Source of the DNA: Propionibacteriaceae bacterium
Lineage (GTDB): Bacteria; Actinomycetota; Actinomycetes; Propionibacteriales; Propionibacteriaceae
Length of the DNA: 6,169 bases
Direction: 5' to 3'
NCBI GenBank assembly: GCA_030544185.1
Contig: JAUNRO010000196.1
Span: 1-6,169, forward strand
The notes under the pieces are model-generated. The model did not search any database. It saw only the letters and a program-made list of their open reading frames with translations, and was not told where the DNA came from. Positions 1 to 5,835 of the stretch are shown piece after piece. The translations under genes were made by a program, and so were the position numbers. Every line of letters begins with the position of its first letter. Positions within the stretch are counted from its first letter, which is position 1.

Positions 1-1
1 G

Positions 2-1012
2 GCCGCCGACGGGATGTCGGTCGCCCTGGTCGGCAACGTCGGGCGGCCGGTGATGGAGGCCGTGCTCGATACCGACACGCGCTATGACGTCTTCGTCGTC
101 GAGCTCTCCAGCTTCCAGCTCCACTTCAGCCACACGCTGCAGCTGCACTCGGCGGCGGTGCTCAACCTCGAGCCCGACCACCTGGAGTGGCACGCCGATC
201 TCGACGAATATGCCGCGGACAAGGCCCGGATCTATGAGCGGGTCACCCATTCGTGTGTCTACAACGTCCAGGACCGTGCGACCGAGCGGATGGTCGAGGA
301 GGCCGACGTCACCGAGGGTGCCCGGGCGATCGGGTTCACCCTCGGCACGCCCGGGATGTCGATGCTCGGCGTGGTCGACGATCTGCTGGTCGACCGGGCC
401 TTCGTGGAGCAGCGCAAGACCTCGGCGCTGGAGCTGGCGCAGGTCTCCGATGTGCAGCCCTATGCCCCCCACAACGTGGCGAACGCTCTCGCGGCGGCGG
501 CCCTCGCGCGCAGTCTCGGCGTACGCGCGACGTCGGTGCGCGACGGCCTGCGCGCCCTGAAGCTCGGCGGGCACCGGATCGAGACGGTCGCGGAGCACGC
601 CGGGGTGACCTGGGTCGACGACTCCAAGGCGACCAATCCCGCGGCCGCCGCCTCGAGCATGCAGGCCTTCGAGTCGATCGTGTGGATCGCCGGCGGCCAG
701 GCCAAGGGCACCTCGTTCGACGAGCTCGTCCCCGCCATGGCGAAGCGGCTGCGCGGAGCGGTGTTGCTCGGGGTGGACCGGGAGGTCATTCGCGCCGCAC
801 TTGCGACACACGCACCCGAGGTCCCGGTCATCGTGGTGGATTCCCCCGACACTGGAGCCATGGCCGAGGTGGTCGAGGCAGCCGCTTCGTTTGCCCGGCC
901 GGGCGACACGGTTCTGCTCGCGCCGGGCTGCGCGAGTCTGGACATGTTCAGCTCCTATGGCGCGCGCGGCGACGCGTTCGCCGCAGAAGTCCGCAAGCGC
1001 ATCGGCCCCTAG
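2..1012 (+). CDS. murD: UDP-N-acetylmuramoyl-L-alanine--D-glutamate ligase MurD (5' end missing)
   Basis: MurD adds D-glutamate to UDP-MurNAc-L-Ala using ATP, a cytoplasmic step of peptidoglycan precursor synthesis. The window begins inside the gene: the frame is open from base 2, giving 336 residues, whereas whole MurD proteins are usually about 440-480. The missing N-terminus would hold the UDP-binding domain and the GTNGKTT-type ATP loop. Visible central-domain motifs are GNVG near base 32, ELSSFQLH (101-124) and NLEPDH (164-181). The lysine of ADKARIYE (codon 221-223) aligns with the carbamylated lysine of E. coli MurD. HNVANA near base 470 precedes the C-terminal domain, which has GHRIE (about 569-583), DDSKATN (617-637) and the LAPGCASLD block near base 920. 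The in-frame ATG at 14 is internal, not the true start, because homology runs through it from the first codon. The stop is TAG at 1010-1012, and ftsW follows after 23 bases. Identification is secure; only the truncation limits it. Confidence 0.97.
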   Translation, partial: AADGMSVALVGNVGRPVMEAVLDTDTRYDVFVVELSSFQLHFSHTLQLHSAAVLNLEPDHLEWHADLDEYAADKARIYERVTHSCVYNVQDRATERMVEEADVTEGARAIGFTLGTPGMSMLGVVDDLLVDRAFVEQRKTSALELAQVSDVQPYAPHNVANALAAAALARSLGVRATSVRDGLRALKLGGHRIETVAEHAGVTWVDDSKATNPAAAASSMQAFESIVWIAGGQAKGTSFDELVPAMAKRLRGAVLLGVDREVIRAALATHAPEVPVIVVDSPDTGAMAEVVEAAASFARPGDTVLLAPGCASLDMFSSYGARGDAFAAEVRKRIGP

Positions 1013-1024
1013 GCGAGGCAGGAA

Positions 1025-1029
1025 GGGAG
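1025..1029 (+). promoter_or_regulatory. Ribosome binding site of ftsW
   Basis: A purine-rich GGGAG core, part of a longer AGGAAGGGAGA run at 1020-1030, lies 6 bases before the GTG at 1036. It is the strongest Shine-Dalgarno-like site in the window. It favours the GTG start over the in-frame ATG at 1111, before which I see no comparably clear site. Confidence 0.75.
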
Positions 1030-1035
1030 ACACGG

Positions 1036-2340
1036 GTGGCGATCCTTTCTTCCCCGGGTTCGTCCTCCGCACCGGACAAGGACACCAAGCCAGCGGCTGA
1101 GCCGACCCGCATGCTGCGGCTGCTCTCGGAGTCGGCCACCGGGCGCATCTCCCAGGTGCTCAACGCCCCGCTGGCCAACTTCTATTTGGTGCTGGTCTCC
1201 GCGGGTCTGCTGATCGCGCTGGGCGTGATGATGGTGCTGTCGGCGTCGAGTGTGTTCGCGCTGACCAATCCGCGCATCGGGGATGCCTATTTCTTCGTGA
1301 AGCGCCAGGCGGCCTTCGCCGTTGTGGGCCTGGTCGCCGCGGTTGTGCTCGCGCGGCTGGAGCTGGCGAGGCTCCGAATGCTGGCCTGGCCCGCGATGTT
1401 CGCCTCGTTCGTGCTGCTGATCCTCACCTATACCCCACTCGGGGTGGAGGTGAACGGCAACCGGAACTGGGTCGAGTTCGGCACGTCTTTGCTGCGGGTG
1501 CAGCCCTCGGAATATGCCAAGCTCGCGATCATTTTGTTCGCCGCCCACGTGCTGACCCTGAACCAGCGCCGGCTCGACCGCCCGCGCTATCTGCTCAGCC
1601 CGCTGCTGCCCGGAGCCGGGCTGATCATCCTGCTCGTGGTGTTCCAGGGCGATATGGGCACCGCCGTGATCCTCATCGGCATCCTGGCCGGCATCCTGTG
1701 GGTGGTCGGCACCCCGCTGCGGATCCTGCTGGGCATGGCCGCCGCCGGGATCGCGGGGATCGCGGCGCTCACCGTGACCAGCGCCAACCGCATGCGGCGG
1801 TTCATGGCCTTCCTCGACCCGTCGGCGGACACCACCGGTGTCAACATGCAGGCGACGATCGGCGTCTATGCGCTCGCCACCGGCGGCTGGTGGGGCGTCG
1901 GCCTGGGGGCCTCGCGCCAGAAATGGGGCAGCCTGCCGGAGGCCCACACCGACTTCATCTTCGCCGTTATCGGGGAGGAGCTGGGCCTCATCGGCACCGT
2001 CGTCGTCCTCGGTCTGCTCGTCGTGCTGGGCGTCGCCGGCCTGCGCATCGCGCTGCGCTCCGACACCCTGTTCGGCCGCGTGGTCGCCGCCGGCATCACC
2101 ATGTGGTTCATGTTCCAGGCCCTCGTGAATCTGGGCGTGGTCCTGCGGTTGCTGCCGGTGATGGGGGTGCCGCTACCGTTGGTGTCCTATGGCGGCAATG
2201 CGCTGCTGGCCAACATGATGGCCCTGGGTGTCCTGTTGGCGTGTGCCCGGCAGGAGCCTGAGGCTCGGGCTGCCCTGGCCGGCAAGCGGCGCAAGCCACA
2301 GCCGCGGATGACGACCGTGGTCGGCACCCGCAGGGGATGA
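1036..2340 (+). CDS. ftsW: SEDS-family septal peptidoglycan polymerase FtsW
   Basis: FtsW is a multi-pass membrane protein that polymerises lipid II into septal glycan strands, working with a class B penicillin-binding protein in the divisome. The product has 434 residues from GTG 1036. About ten hydrophobic segments are visible, the first near residues 49-71 and the last near 380-404, after a roughly 45-residue Ser/Pro/charged cytoplasmic N-terminus. Family motifs are NGNRNW (140-145), QPSEYAK (156-162), QGDMGTA (204-210), NMQATIGVYALATGGWWGVGLG in the large loop, and LPEAHTDFIF followed by IGEELG. The Asp of HTDF (residue 306) matches the Asp regarded as catalytic in SEDS enzymes. The GVPLPLVSYGG block near the C-terminus is also typical, and the tail is basic. 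The start is set by a strong ribosome binding site; ATG 1111 (residue 26) is an alternative. An in-frame extension far upstream into murD is open but is not a gene. RodA is the main alternative call, but the position between murD and murG argues for FtsW. Confidence 0.97.
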   Translation: MAILSSPGSSSAPDKDTKPAAEPTRMLRLLSESATGRISQVLNAPLANFYLVLVSAGLLIALGVMMVLSASSVFALTNPRIGDAYFFVKRQAAFAVVGLVAAVVLARLELARLRMLAWPAMFASFVLLILTYTPLGVEVNGNRNWVEFGTSLLRVQPSEYAKLAIILFAAHVLTLNQRRLDRPRYLLSPLLPGAGLIILLVVFQGDMGTAVILIGILAGILWVVGTPLRILLGMAAAGIAGIAALTVTSANRMRRFMAFLDPSADTTGVNMQATIGVYALATGGWWGVGLGASRQKWGSLPEAHTDFIFAVIGEELGLIGTVVVLGLLVVLGVAGLRIALRSDTLFGRVVAAGITMWFMFQALVNLGVVLRLLPVMGVPLPLVSYGGNALLANMMALGVLLACARQEPEARAALAGKRRKPQPRMTTVVGTRRG

Positions 2341-2369
2341 CCCGCTAAGACGACGACGGAGACTCAGAG

Positions 2370-3479
2370 ATGGTGAACATTGTCCTGGCCGGCGGCGGCA
2401 CCGCCGGCCACACGTCCCCCCTGATTGCCACAGCGGACGCGATCCGGGCCCGGACAGCGGAGGCGAACCTGGTCGCGATCGGGACGGCGAAGGGCCTGGA
2501 GACCCGCGTCGTTCCCGCCGCCGGGCTGCCGCTGGAGCTCATCCCGCCCGTGCCGATGCCTCGCAAGCCCTCGCCGGATCTGGTCAAGGTGCCCGTCCGG
2601 CTGTTCGGTGCGGTGAAGGCGGCGAAGCGGGTCCTGACCGAGGCGCGGGCCGACGTGCTCGTCGGTTTCGGCGGCTATGTCTCGATGCCGGCCTATCTGG
2701 CGGCCAGGCAGCTCAAGATCCCCGTGGTTGTGCACGAGCAGAACTCAGTGCCGGGCCTGGCCAACAAGGTCGCGACCCGGTTCGCCGCCGAGGCCTACGT
2801 CACCTTCCCCGAGACCCCGCTCACCGGTGCCGAATTTCTCGGCCTGCCCCTGCGGGATTCCATCGCCAAGCTCGACCGGGCGGCCGAACACGATGCGGCC
2901 TGCCGGAAGTTCGAGCTGAACCCGGGCAAGCCGGTGCTGCTGGTGTCCGGCGGCTCCCAGGGCGCGCGCTCGATCAACACTGGGGTCACCGAGGCTTTCC
3001 CCAAGCTGCTCGCCGAGGGCATCCAGGTCCTCCACGTGCTGGGGCAGAAGAACTTCACCAGCGAGACCGTGGAGGTCACCGATGCCGAGACCGGTGCGGT
3101 CTATCGGCCGGTCGCCTATGTGGATGCGATGGAGGAGGCGTACGCCGCAGCGGACCTGATGCTCGGCCGCTCCGGCGCCGGCACCGTCGTGGAGACCGCT
3201 GTGGTCGGACTGCCGAGCATCCTGGTGCCGCTGCCCCACGGCAACGGGGAACAGGCCCGCAATGCCGAGTCGCTCGTGCAGGCCGGGGGAGCGCGCCTGC
3301 TGCCCGATGCGGCCTGCACGGCCACCTGGTTGACTGCCGAGATCCCGCGGCTGATCCACGACTCCGACAAGCTCGCCGAGATGGGCCGCGCCGGACGCGA
3401 GCTGATGCCCGCGAATGCGGCAGAGGTGCTGGCCGAGCGCGTCCTCACGCTCGCCGGGGGTGCTGGGCAGCCCCGATGA
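2370..3479 (+). CDS. murG: UDP-N-acetylglucosamine--N-acetylmuramyl-(pentapeptide) pyrophosphoryl-undecaprenol N-acetylglucosamine transferase MurG
   Basis: MurG is a GT-B fold glycosyltransferase on the inner face of the membrane that transfers GlcNAc from UDP-GlcNAc to lipid I, forming lipid II, the substrate of FtsW. The 369 residues match the usual length (355 in E. coli). The N-terminal domain opens with the GGGTAGH glycine loop (residues 8-14); most bacteria outside this group have GGGTGGH. It continues with GLETRVVPAAGLPLELI, GFGGYVSMPAYLAA and HEQNSVPGLANK. The C-terminal domain has the second glycine loop GGSQGAR (194-200), the donor-binding GRSGAGTVVE (266-275) and PLPHGNGEQARNA. 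Glu275 aligns with the Glu that contacts the UDP-GlcNAc ribose in E. coli MurG. ATG 2370 is preceded by GGAG at 2358-2361, spaced 8 bases. The gap to ftsW is 29 bases, and the TGA stop overlaps the murC ATG. No anomalies were seen. Confidence 0.98.
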   Translation: MVNIVLAGGGTAGHTSPLIATADAIRARTAEANLVAIGTAKGLETRVVPAAGLPLELIPPVPMPRKPSPDLVKVPVRLFGAVKAAKRVLTEARADVLVGFGGYVSMPAYLAARQLKIPVVVHEQNSVPGLANKVATRFAAEAYVTFPETPLTGAEFLGLPLRDSIAKLDRAAEHDAACRKFELNPGKPVLLVSGGSQGARSINTGVTEAFPKLLAEGIQVLHVLGQKNFTSETVEVTDAETGAVYRPVAYVDAMEEAYAAADLMLGRSGAGTVVETAVVGLPSILVPLPHGNGEQARNAESLVQAGGARLLPDAACTATWLTAEIPRLIHDSDKLAEMGRAGRELMPANAAEVLAERVLTLAGGAGQPR

Positions 3480-4888
3480 GCAGCATCTTCGGTGCGCTGA
3501 TCGATCCCGTCGAGCTGATCGCACCCCAGCAATTGGGTCCCGTCCATTTCATCGCGGTCGGGGGCGCCGGAATGAGCGGCATTGCTGCGCTCTATGGCGA
3601 GCTGGGCATCGAGGTCTCCGGTTCGGACCAGGCCGATTCGCCCGTGCTCGCCGACCTGGTGGACCGGGGCATCCGGGTTCATGTCGGGCACACGGCGGAG
3701 CAACTTGGTGCGGCTGCGAGCGTCGTGGTGTCCTCGGCGATCCGGGCCGACAACCCCGAGCTGGTCGAGGCCCGGCGCCGTGGGCTGCGAATCTGGCACC
3801 GCAGCGCCGCGCTGGCTGCCCTGATGCTCGACCGGCCGGGCGTGGCCGTTGCGGGCACCCACGGCAAGACGACCACCTCGGGCATGCTGGCCCACATCCT
3901 CACCGAGTGCGGCACGGACCCGGGCTATGTGATCGGCTCCCCCCTGGCCGGGCGCGGGGCATCGTTCCGGTTGGGCAGCGGCCCGTTCGTGGTCGAGGCC
4001 GACGAGTCGGATGGGTCCTTCCGGCAATACCCGGCCGATACCGCGATCATCACCAACATCGAGGCCGATCACCTCGACAACTGGAAGACCCCGGCGGCCT
4101 ATCTCGCCGGTTTCCGCAATTTCGCGGCCCGAGCCAAGAAGGTGGTCGCCAACAGCGACGACCCGGGCGTACGCCAGGTCCTCGGCGACCACGATCCGCG
4201 CTGGCTCACCTTCGGCGAGCGCGAGCCCACCCGGGTGCTGCTCACGGGTGCGGAACAATCCGGCTTCCGGGCGCGCGCCCGGCTGGGGGAGCAGCCGCTG
4301 GAACTGCTGGTGCCGGGCACGTTCAATCTCGCCAATGCCGCCGCAGCGGTGCTGGCCGCGCACTCGCTGGGGGTCGACCTGGCCGACGCAGCGCGCGCGG
4401 TGGGACGCTTCCGCGGCACGGCGCGGCGGTTCACCCCCATCGGCTCCGTGGCCGGGGTGGACGTCATCGACGACTATGCGCATCACCCGACCGAGGTGCT
4501 GGCGACGCTCACGGCCGCGCGGGCGGGGGTCGCCGAGCGCGGTGGACGGGTGATCGCCTGCTTCCAGCCACACCTGTTCAGCCGTACGCGGGACTTCACC
4601 GACGAGTTCGGCGCCGCCCTCGCGACGGCGGACGAGGTGGTGCTGATGGACATCTATCCGGCCCGCGAGGACCCGATCCCCGGGGTGAGCAGCGAACTGC
4701 TGGTGACCTCCTGTGCCGCCCATGGCCGCGACGCCCAACTCGTGAGCGACCGGGCAGCCGTCGCGGGCCGACTCGCCGAACTCGCCCGGCCCGGGGACGT
4801 CGTGCTGACCCTCGGCGCCGGGGACGTCACCCAGATCGCGCCGCAGGTGGTGGCCGCCCTGACCGAGGGACGGCCCGGGCGTGGCTGA
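3476..4888 (+). CDS. murC: UDP-N-acetylmuramate--L-alanine ligase MurC
   Basis: MurC is the cytoplasmic ATP-dependent ligase that adds L-alanine to UDP-MurNAc, the first amino acid of the peptidoglycan stem. The 470 residues are close to the usual length (491 in E. coli). The N-terminal UDP-binding Rossmann-like domain carries VGGAGMSG (28-35) and SGSDQADSP. The central ATPase domain carries the P-loop GTHGKTTT (127-134), EADESDGSF (174-182) and TNIEADHLDNW. The C-terminal ligase domain carries GTARRF, DDYAHHPTE (332-340) and FQPHLFSRT (363-371). YAHHP and the GTHGKTT form distinguish MurC from MurD, MurE and MurF, and residue-level motifs look intact. ATG 3476 overlaps the murG stop as ATGA. 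No good ribosome binding site is evident (a G run at 3456-3460 is too distant), so translation probably depends on coupling to murG. The gene ends 8 bases inside ftsQ. No murB is present between murC and ftsQ. Confidence 0.98.
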   Translation: MSSIFGALIDPVELIAPQQLGPVHFIAVGGAGMSGIAALYGELGIEVSGSDQADSPVLADLVDRGIRVHVGHTAEQLGAAASVVVSSAIRADNPELVEARRRGLRIWHRSAALAALMLDRPGVAVAGTHGKTTTSGMLAHILTECGTDPGYVIGSPLAGRGASFRLGSGPFVVEADESDGSFRQYPADTAIITNIEADHLDNWKTPAAYLAGFRNFAARAKKVVANSDDPGVRQVLGDHDPRWLTFGEREPTRVLLTGAEQSGFRARARLGEQPLELLVPGTFNLANAAAAVLAAHSLGVDLADAARAVGRFRGTARRFTPIGSVAGVDVIDDYAHHPTEVLATLTAARAGVAERGGRVIACFQPHLFSRTRDFTDEFGAALATADEVVLMDIYPAREDPIPGVSSELLVTSCAAHGRDAQLVSDRAAVAGRLAELARPGDVVLTLGAGDVTQIAPQVVAALTEGRPGRG

Positions 4889-5627
4889 CAGGACTGACCA
4901 GACGGTCCGGCTGGACGAGGGCCGCCGGAAACGCCGGAAACGCCGGGGCGGTCGAGGCGGCGGCCGCGGCAGAAAACGACTCTGGGTGATCCTCGGCGCC
5001 GTGGCGGTGGCTGTCGTGGCCGGGCTGGCGACCTGGGTGGTCTTCTTCTCCTCGGCGCTGGTGCTGCGCAGCGTGCACGTCGAGGGCACCGCGATCCTGA
5101 CGCAGGACGAGGTGCTGGCCCAGGCGCAGGCACCCGAAGGCCGCCCGCTGGCCCGGGTCAACGAGCGGGAGATCGCGGAGCGGGTGGCGAAGCTGCCCGC
5201 CGTGCGTGAGGTGACGGTGCGGCGCGCCTGGCCGCGCAGCCTGGAGATCCGGGTGAGCGAACGCGTCCCCGTCTTCGTCATCGGGGAGGGGGACCCGGTC
5301 ACGCTCGTCGACAGTGCGGGGGCCACCTTCCGCGGTCCACTGCCGGAAGGGGTGCCGCAGGGTGAAGGACCGACGGGGGATCCGGCGCTGCTGGCCGATG
5401 TGGCGAGGGTGGTGACCGCGTTGCCCGATGACCTGCGGGCGGTGACCCAGCAGGTGACGTTCACCTCCCCCGACGCCATCACGATCCAGATCGCCGACGA
5501 TCGCGAGATCTTCTTCGGGTCCGCGGATCGCGCCGATCTGAAGGCGGAGGTGGCCCATTCGTTGGTGCGGGGAACCAACGCCACACACATTGACGTCAGC
5601 GCGCCGACACGCCCGAGCACGCGCTGA
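4881..5627 (+). CDS. ftsQ: Cell division protein FtsQ/DivIB, POTRA domain protein
   Basis: FtsQ is a single-pass membrane protein of the divisome that bridges cytoplasmic and extracytoplasmic division proteins. The 248-residue product has an acidic-then-strongly-basic cytoplasmic tail (residues 1-33, Arg/Lys/Gly rich with RRK repeats) and one transmembrane helix (about 34-56). An extracytoplasmic POTRA domain follows (about 60-129), beginning LRSVHVEGT and ending AWPRSLEIRVSERVPV, the hallmark FtsQ segment. The beta domain (about 131-248) includes LVDSAGATF and ends in VSAP-type residues before the Arg-rich C-terminus. GTG 4881 lies within the murC 3' end (8-base overlap, GTGGCTGA), with GAGGGA at 4865-4870 spaced 10 bases, implying coupled translation. 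It contains no tyrosine. Sequence outside the POTRA core is poorly conserved in this family, so the call rests on architecture plus position before ftsZ. Confidence 0.95.
   Translation: MADRTDQTVRLDEGRRKRRKRRGGRGGGRGRKRLWVILGAVAVAVVAGLATWVVFFSSALVLRSVHVEGTAILTQDEVLAQAQAPEGRPLARVNEREIAERVAKLPAVREVTVRRAWPRSLEIRVSERVPVFVIGEGDPVTLVDSAGATFRGPLPEGVPQGEGPTGDPALLADVARVVTALPDDLRAVTQQVTFTSPDAITIQIADDREIFFGSADRADLKAEVAHSLVRGTNATHIDVSAPTRPSTR
4923..4946 (+). repeat. Tandem 9-bp repeat in ftsQ encoding Arg-Arg-Lys
   Basis: The unit CGCCGGAAA is present twice in full (4923-4931, 4932-4940) plus six bases of a third copy, exactly in the ftsQ reading frame. It encodes RRK-RRK-RR within the cytoplasmic tail. 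The perfect nucleotide identity, including an AAA lysine codon in a GC-rich gene, suggests recent slippage duplication rather than selection on protein charge alone. Confidence 0.8.
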
Positions 5628-5637
5628 GCAGCCTGAG

Positions 5638-5659
5638 TGACCAAGCGTCAGTTTGGTTG
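5638..5659 (+). other. Short hairpin just downstream of ftsQ
   Basis: ACCAA (5640-5644) pairs with TTGGT (5653-5657). The stem can extend with G-T wobbles at both ends and a C-G pair closing a GTCA tetraloop. It starts about 10 bases after the ftsQ stop. The stem is AT-containing and no T tract follows, so it is a poor intrinsic terminator; partial attenuation or a chance structure are alternatives. Confidence 0.3.
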
Positions 5660-5691
5660 AGCCTTAGCCTGAAGTAGAGCTTGAGGTCAAC
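5656..5691 (+). repeat. Imperfect inverted repeat upstream of ftsZ
   Basis: GTTGA (5656-5660) is the exact reverse complement of TCAAC (5687-5691). The flanking inner bases extend the dyad to arms 5656-5668 and 5679-5691 with 9 of 13 positions matching. It lies just upstream of the candidate -10 element and could be an operator. The length and mismatches leave chance possible. Confidence 0.3.
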
Positions 5692-5715
5692 ACGCGCCCA
5701 CCTGCGGCATATGTT
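5686..5715 (+). promoter_or_regulatory. Candidate ftsZ promoter
   Basis: TATGTT at 5710-5715 fits the TANNNT form of an actinobacterial -10 box. GTCAAC at 5686-5691 is a possible degenerate -35, spaced 18 bases. This would start transcription around 5722, leaving a leader of roughly 115 bases before ftsZ. The -35 match is weak, so this is tentative. Confidence 0.28.
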
Positions 5716-5825
5716 GCCGGGGCGCTGAGCGGTCTCATAGCCTGAGGGCTGCCGGTCGAGCCGTGGCTTCCCCTCCTAGCGGATCCAGACCCGGCGTCCG
5801 TGTCCGCAACGCAGGAGAAAGAGAC

Positions 5826-5829
5826 GGAG
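5826..5829 (+). promoter_or_regulatory. Ribosome binding site of ftsZ
   Basis: GGAG lies 6 bases before GTG 5836, the start expected from FtsZ homology. A second AGGAG at 5813-5817 is 18 bases away, too far for this start. The proximal site supports 5836 over the upstream in-frame GTG at 5800. Confidence 0.65.
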
Positions 5830-5835
5830 CTCTCC

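Larger units (their letters stand above)
5621..5746 (+). repeat. Split direct repeats flanking the ftsQ-ftsZ gap
   Basis: GCGCTGAGC occurs at 5621-5629 (spanning the ftsQ stop) and 5722-5730. AGCCTGAG follows immediately in the first copy (5630-5637), and after eight extra bases in the second (5739-5746). A third partial AGCCTGA lies at 5666-5672. The shared order of both half-elements suggests a partial duplication or paired protein-binding sites; neither can be proven here. Confidence 0.45.
5628..5835 (+). promoter_or_regulatory. ftsQ-ftsZ intergenic region, probable ftsZ control region
   Basis: This 208-base stretch is the only long non-coding gap in the window. Its first half is visibly more AT-rich than the flanking genes. 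I see no convincing ORF with a ribosome binding site on either strand. It contains a hairpin after ftsQ, an imperfect dyad, short direct repeats, a weak promoter-like pair and the ftsZ ribosome binding site, listed separately. In several studied actinobacteria ftsZ has its own promoters in this gap, so a dedicated promoter here is a reasonable inference rather than something the sequence proves. Confidence 0.6.

Noticed and set aside
253..1035. N-terminal extension of the ftsW frame through murD, giving a 695-residue protein
   Set aside because: The extension overlaps clearly conserved murD in another frame and reads as Arg/Gly-rich nonsense. A strong ribosome binding site and GTG at 1036 give a normal-length FtsW.
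1009..1947. 312-codon minus-strand frame opposite ftsW
   Set aside because: Composition dominated by His, Gln, Arg and Gly is the typical antisense reading of hydrophobic, Leu/Val/Ile-rich membrane protein codons; no motif or ribosome binding site.
3415..4989. 524-codon plus-strand frame overlapping murC
   Set aside because: It is the +1-shifted shadow of murC, Arg/Gly/Pro-rich, without any family motif, while the murC frame has a complete set of ligase motifs.
3116..5644. 842-codon open frame on the minus strand opposite the murG end, murC and ftsQ
   Set aside because: It lies antisense to three well-supported genes. Its translation is low-complexity, rich in Arg, Ser, Pro and Gly with no recognisable domain, as expected from the reverse frame of GC-rich codons.
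5739..5750. AGCC-TGAG-GGCT mini hairpin in the ftsZ leader
   Set aside because: Only four base pairs; too short to claim as a structure in GC-rich DNA.
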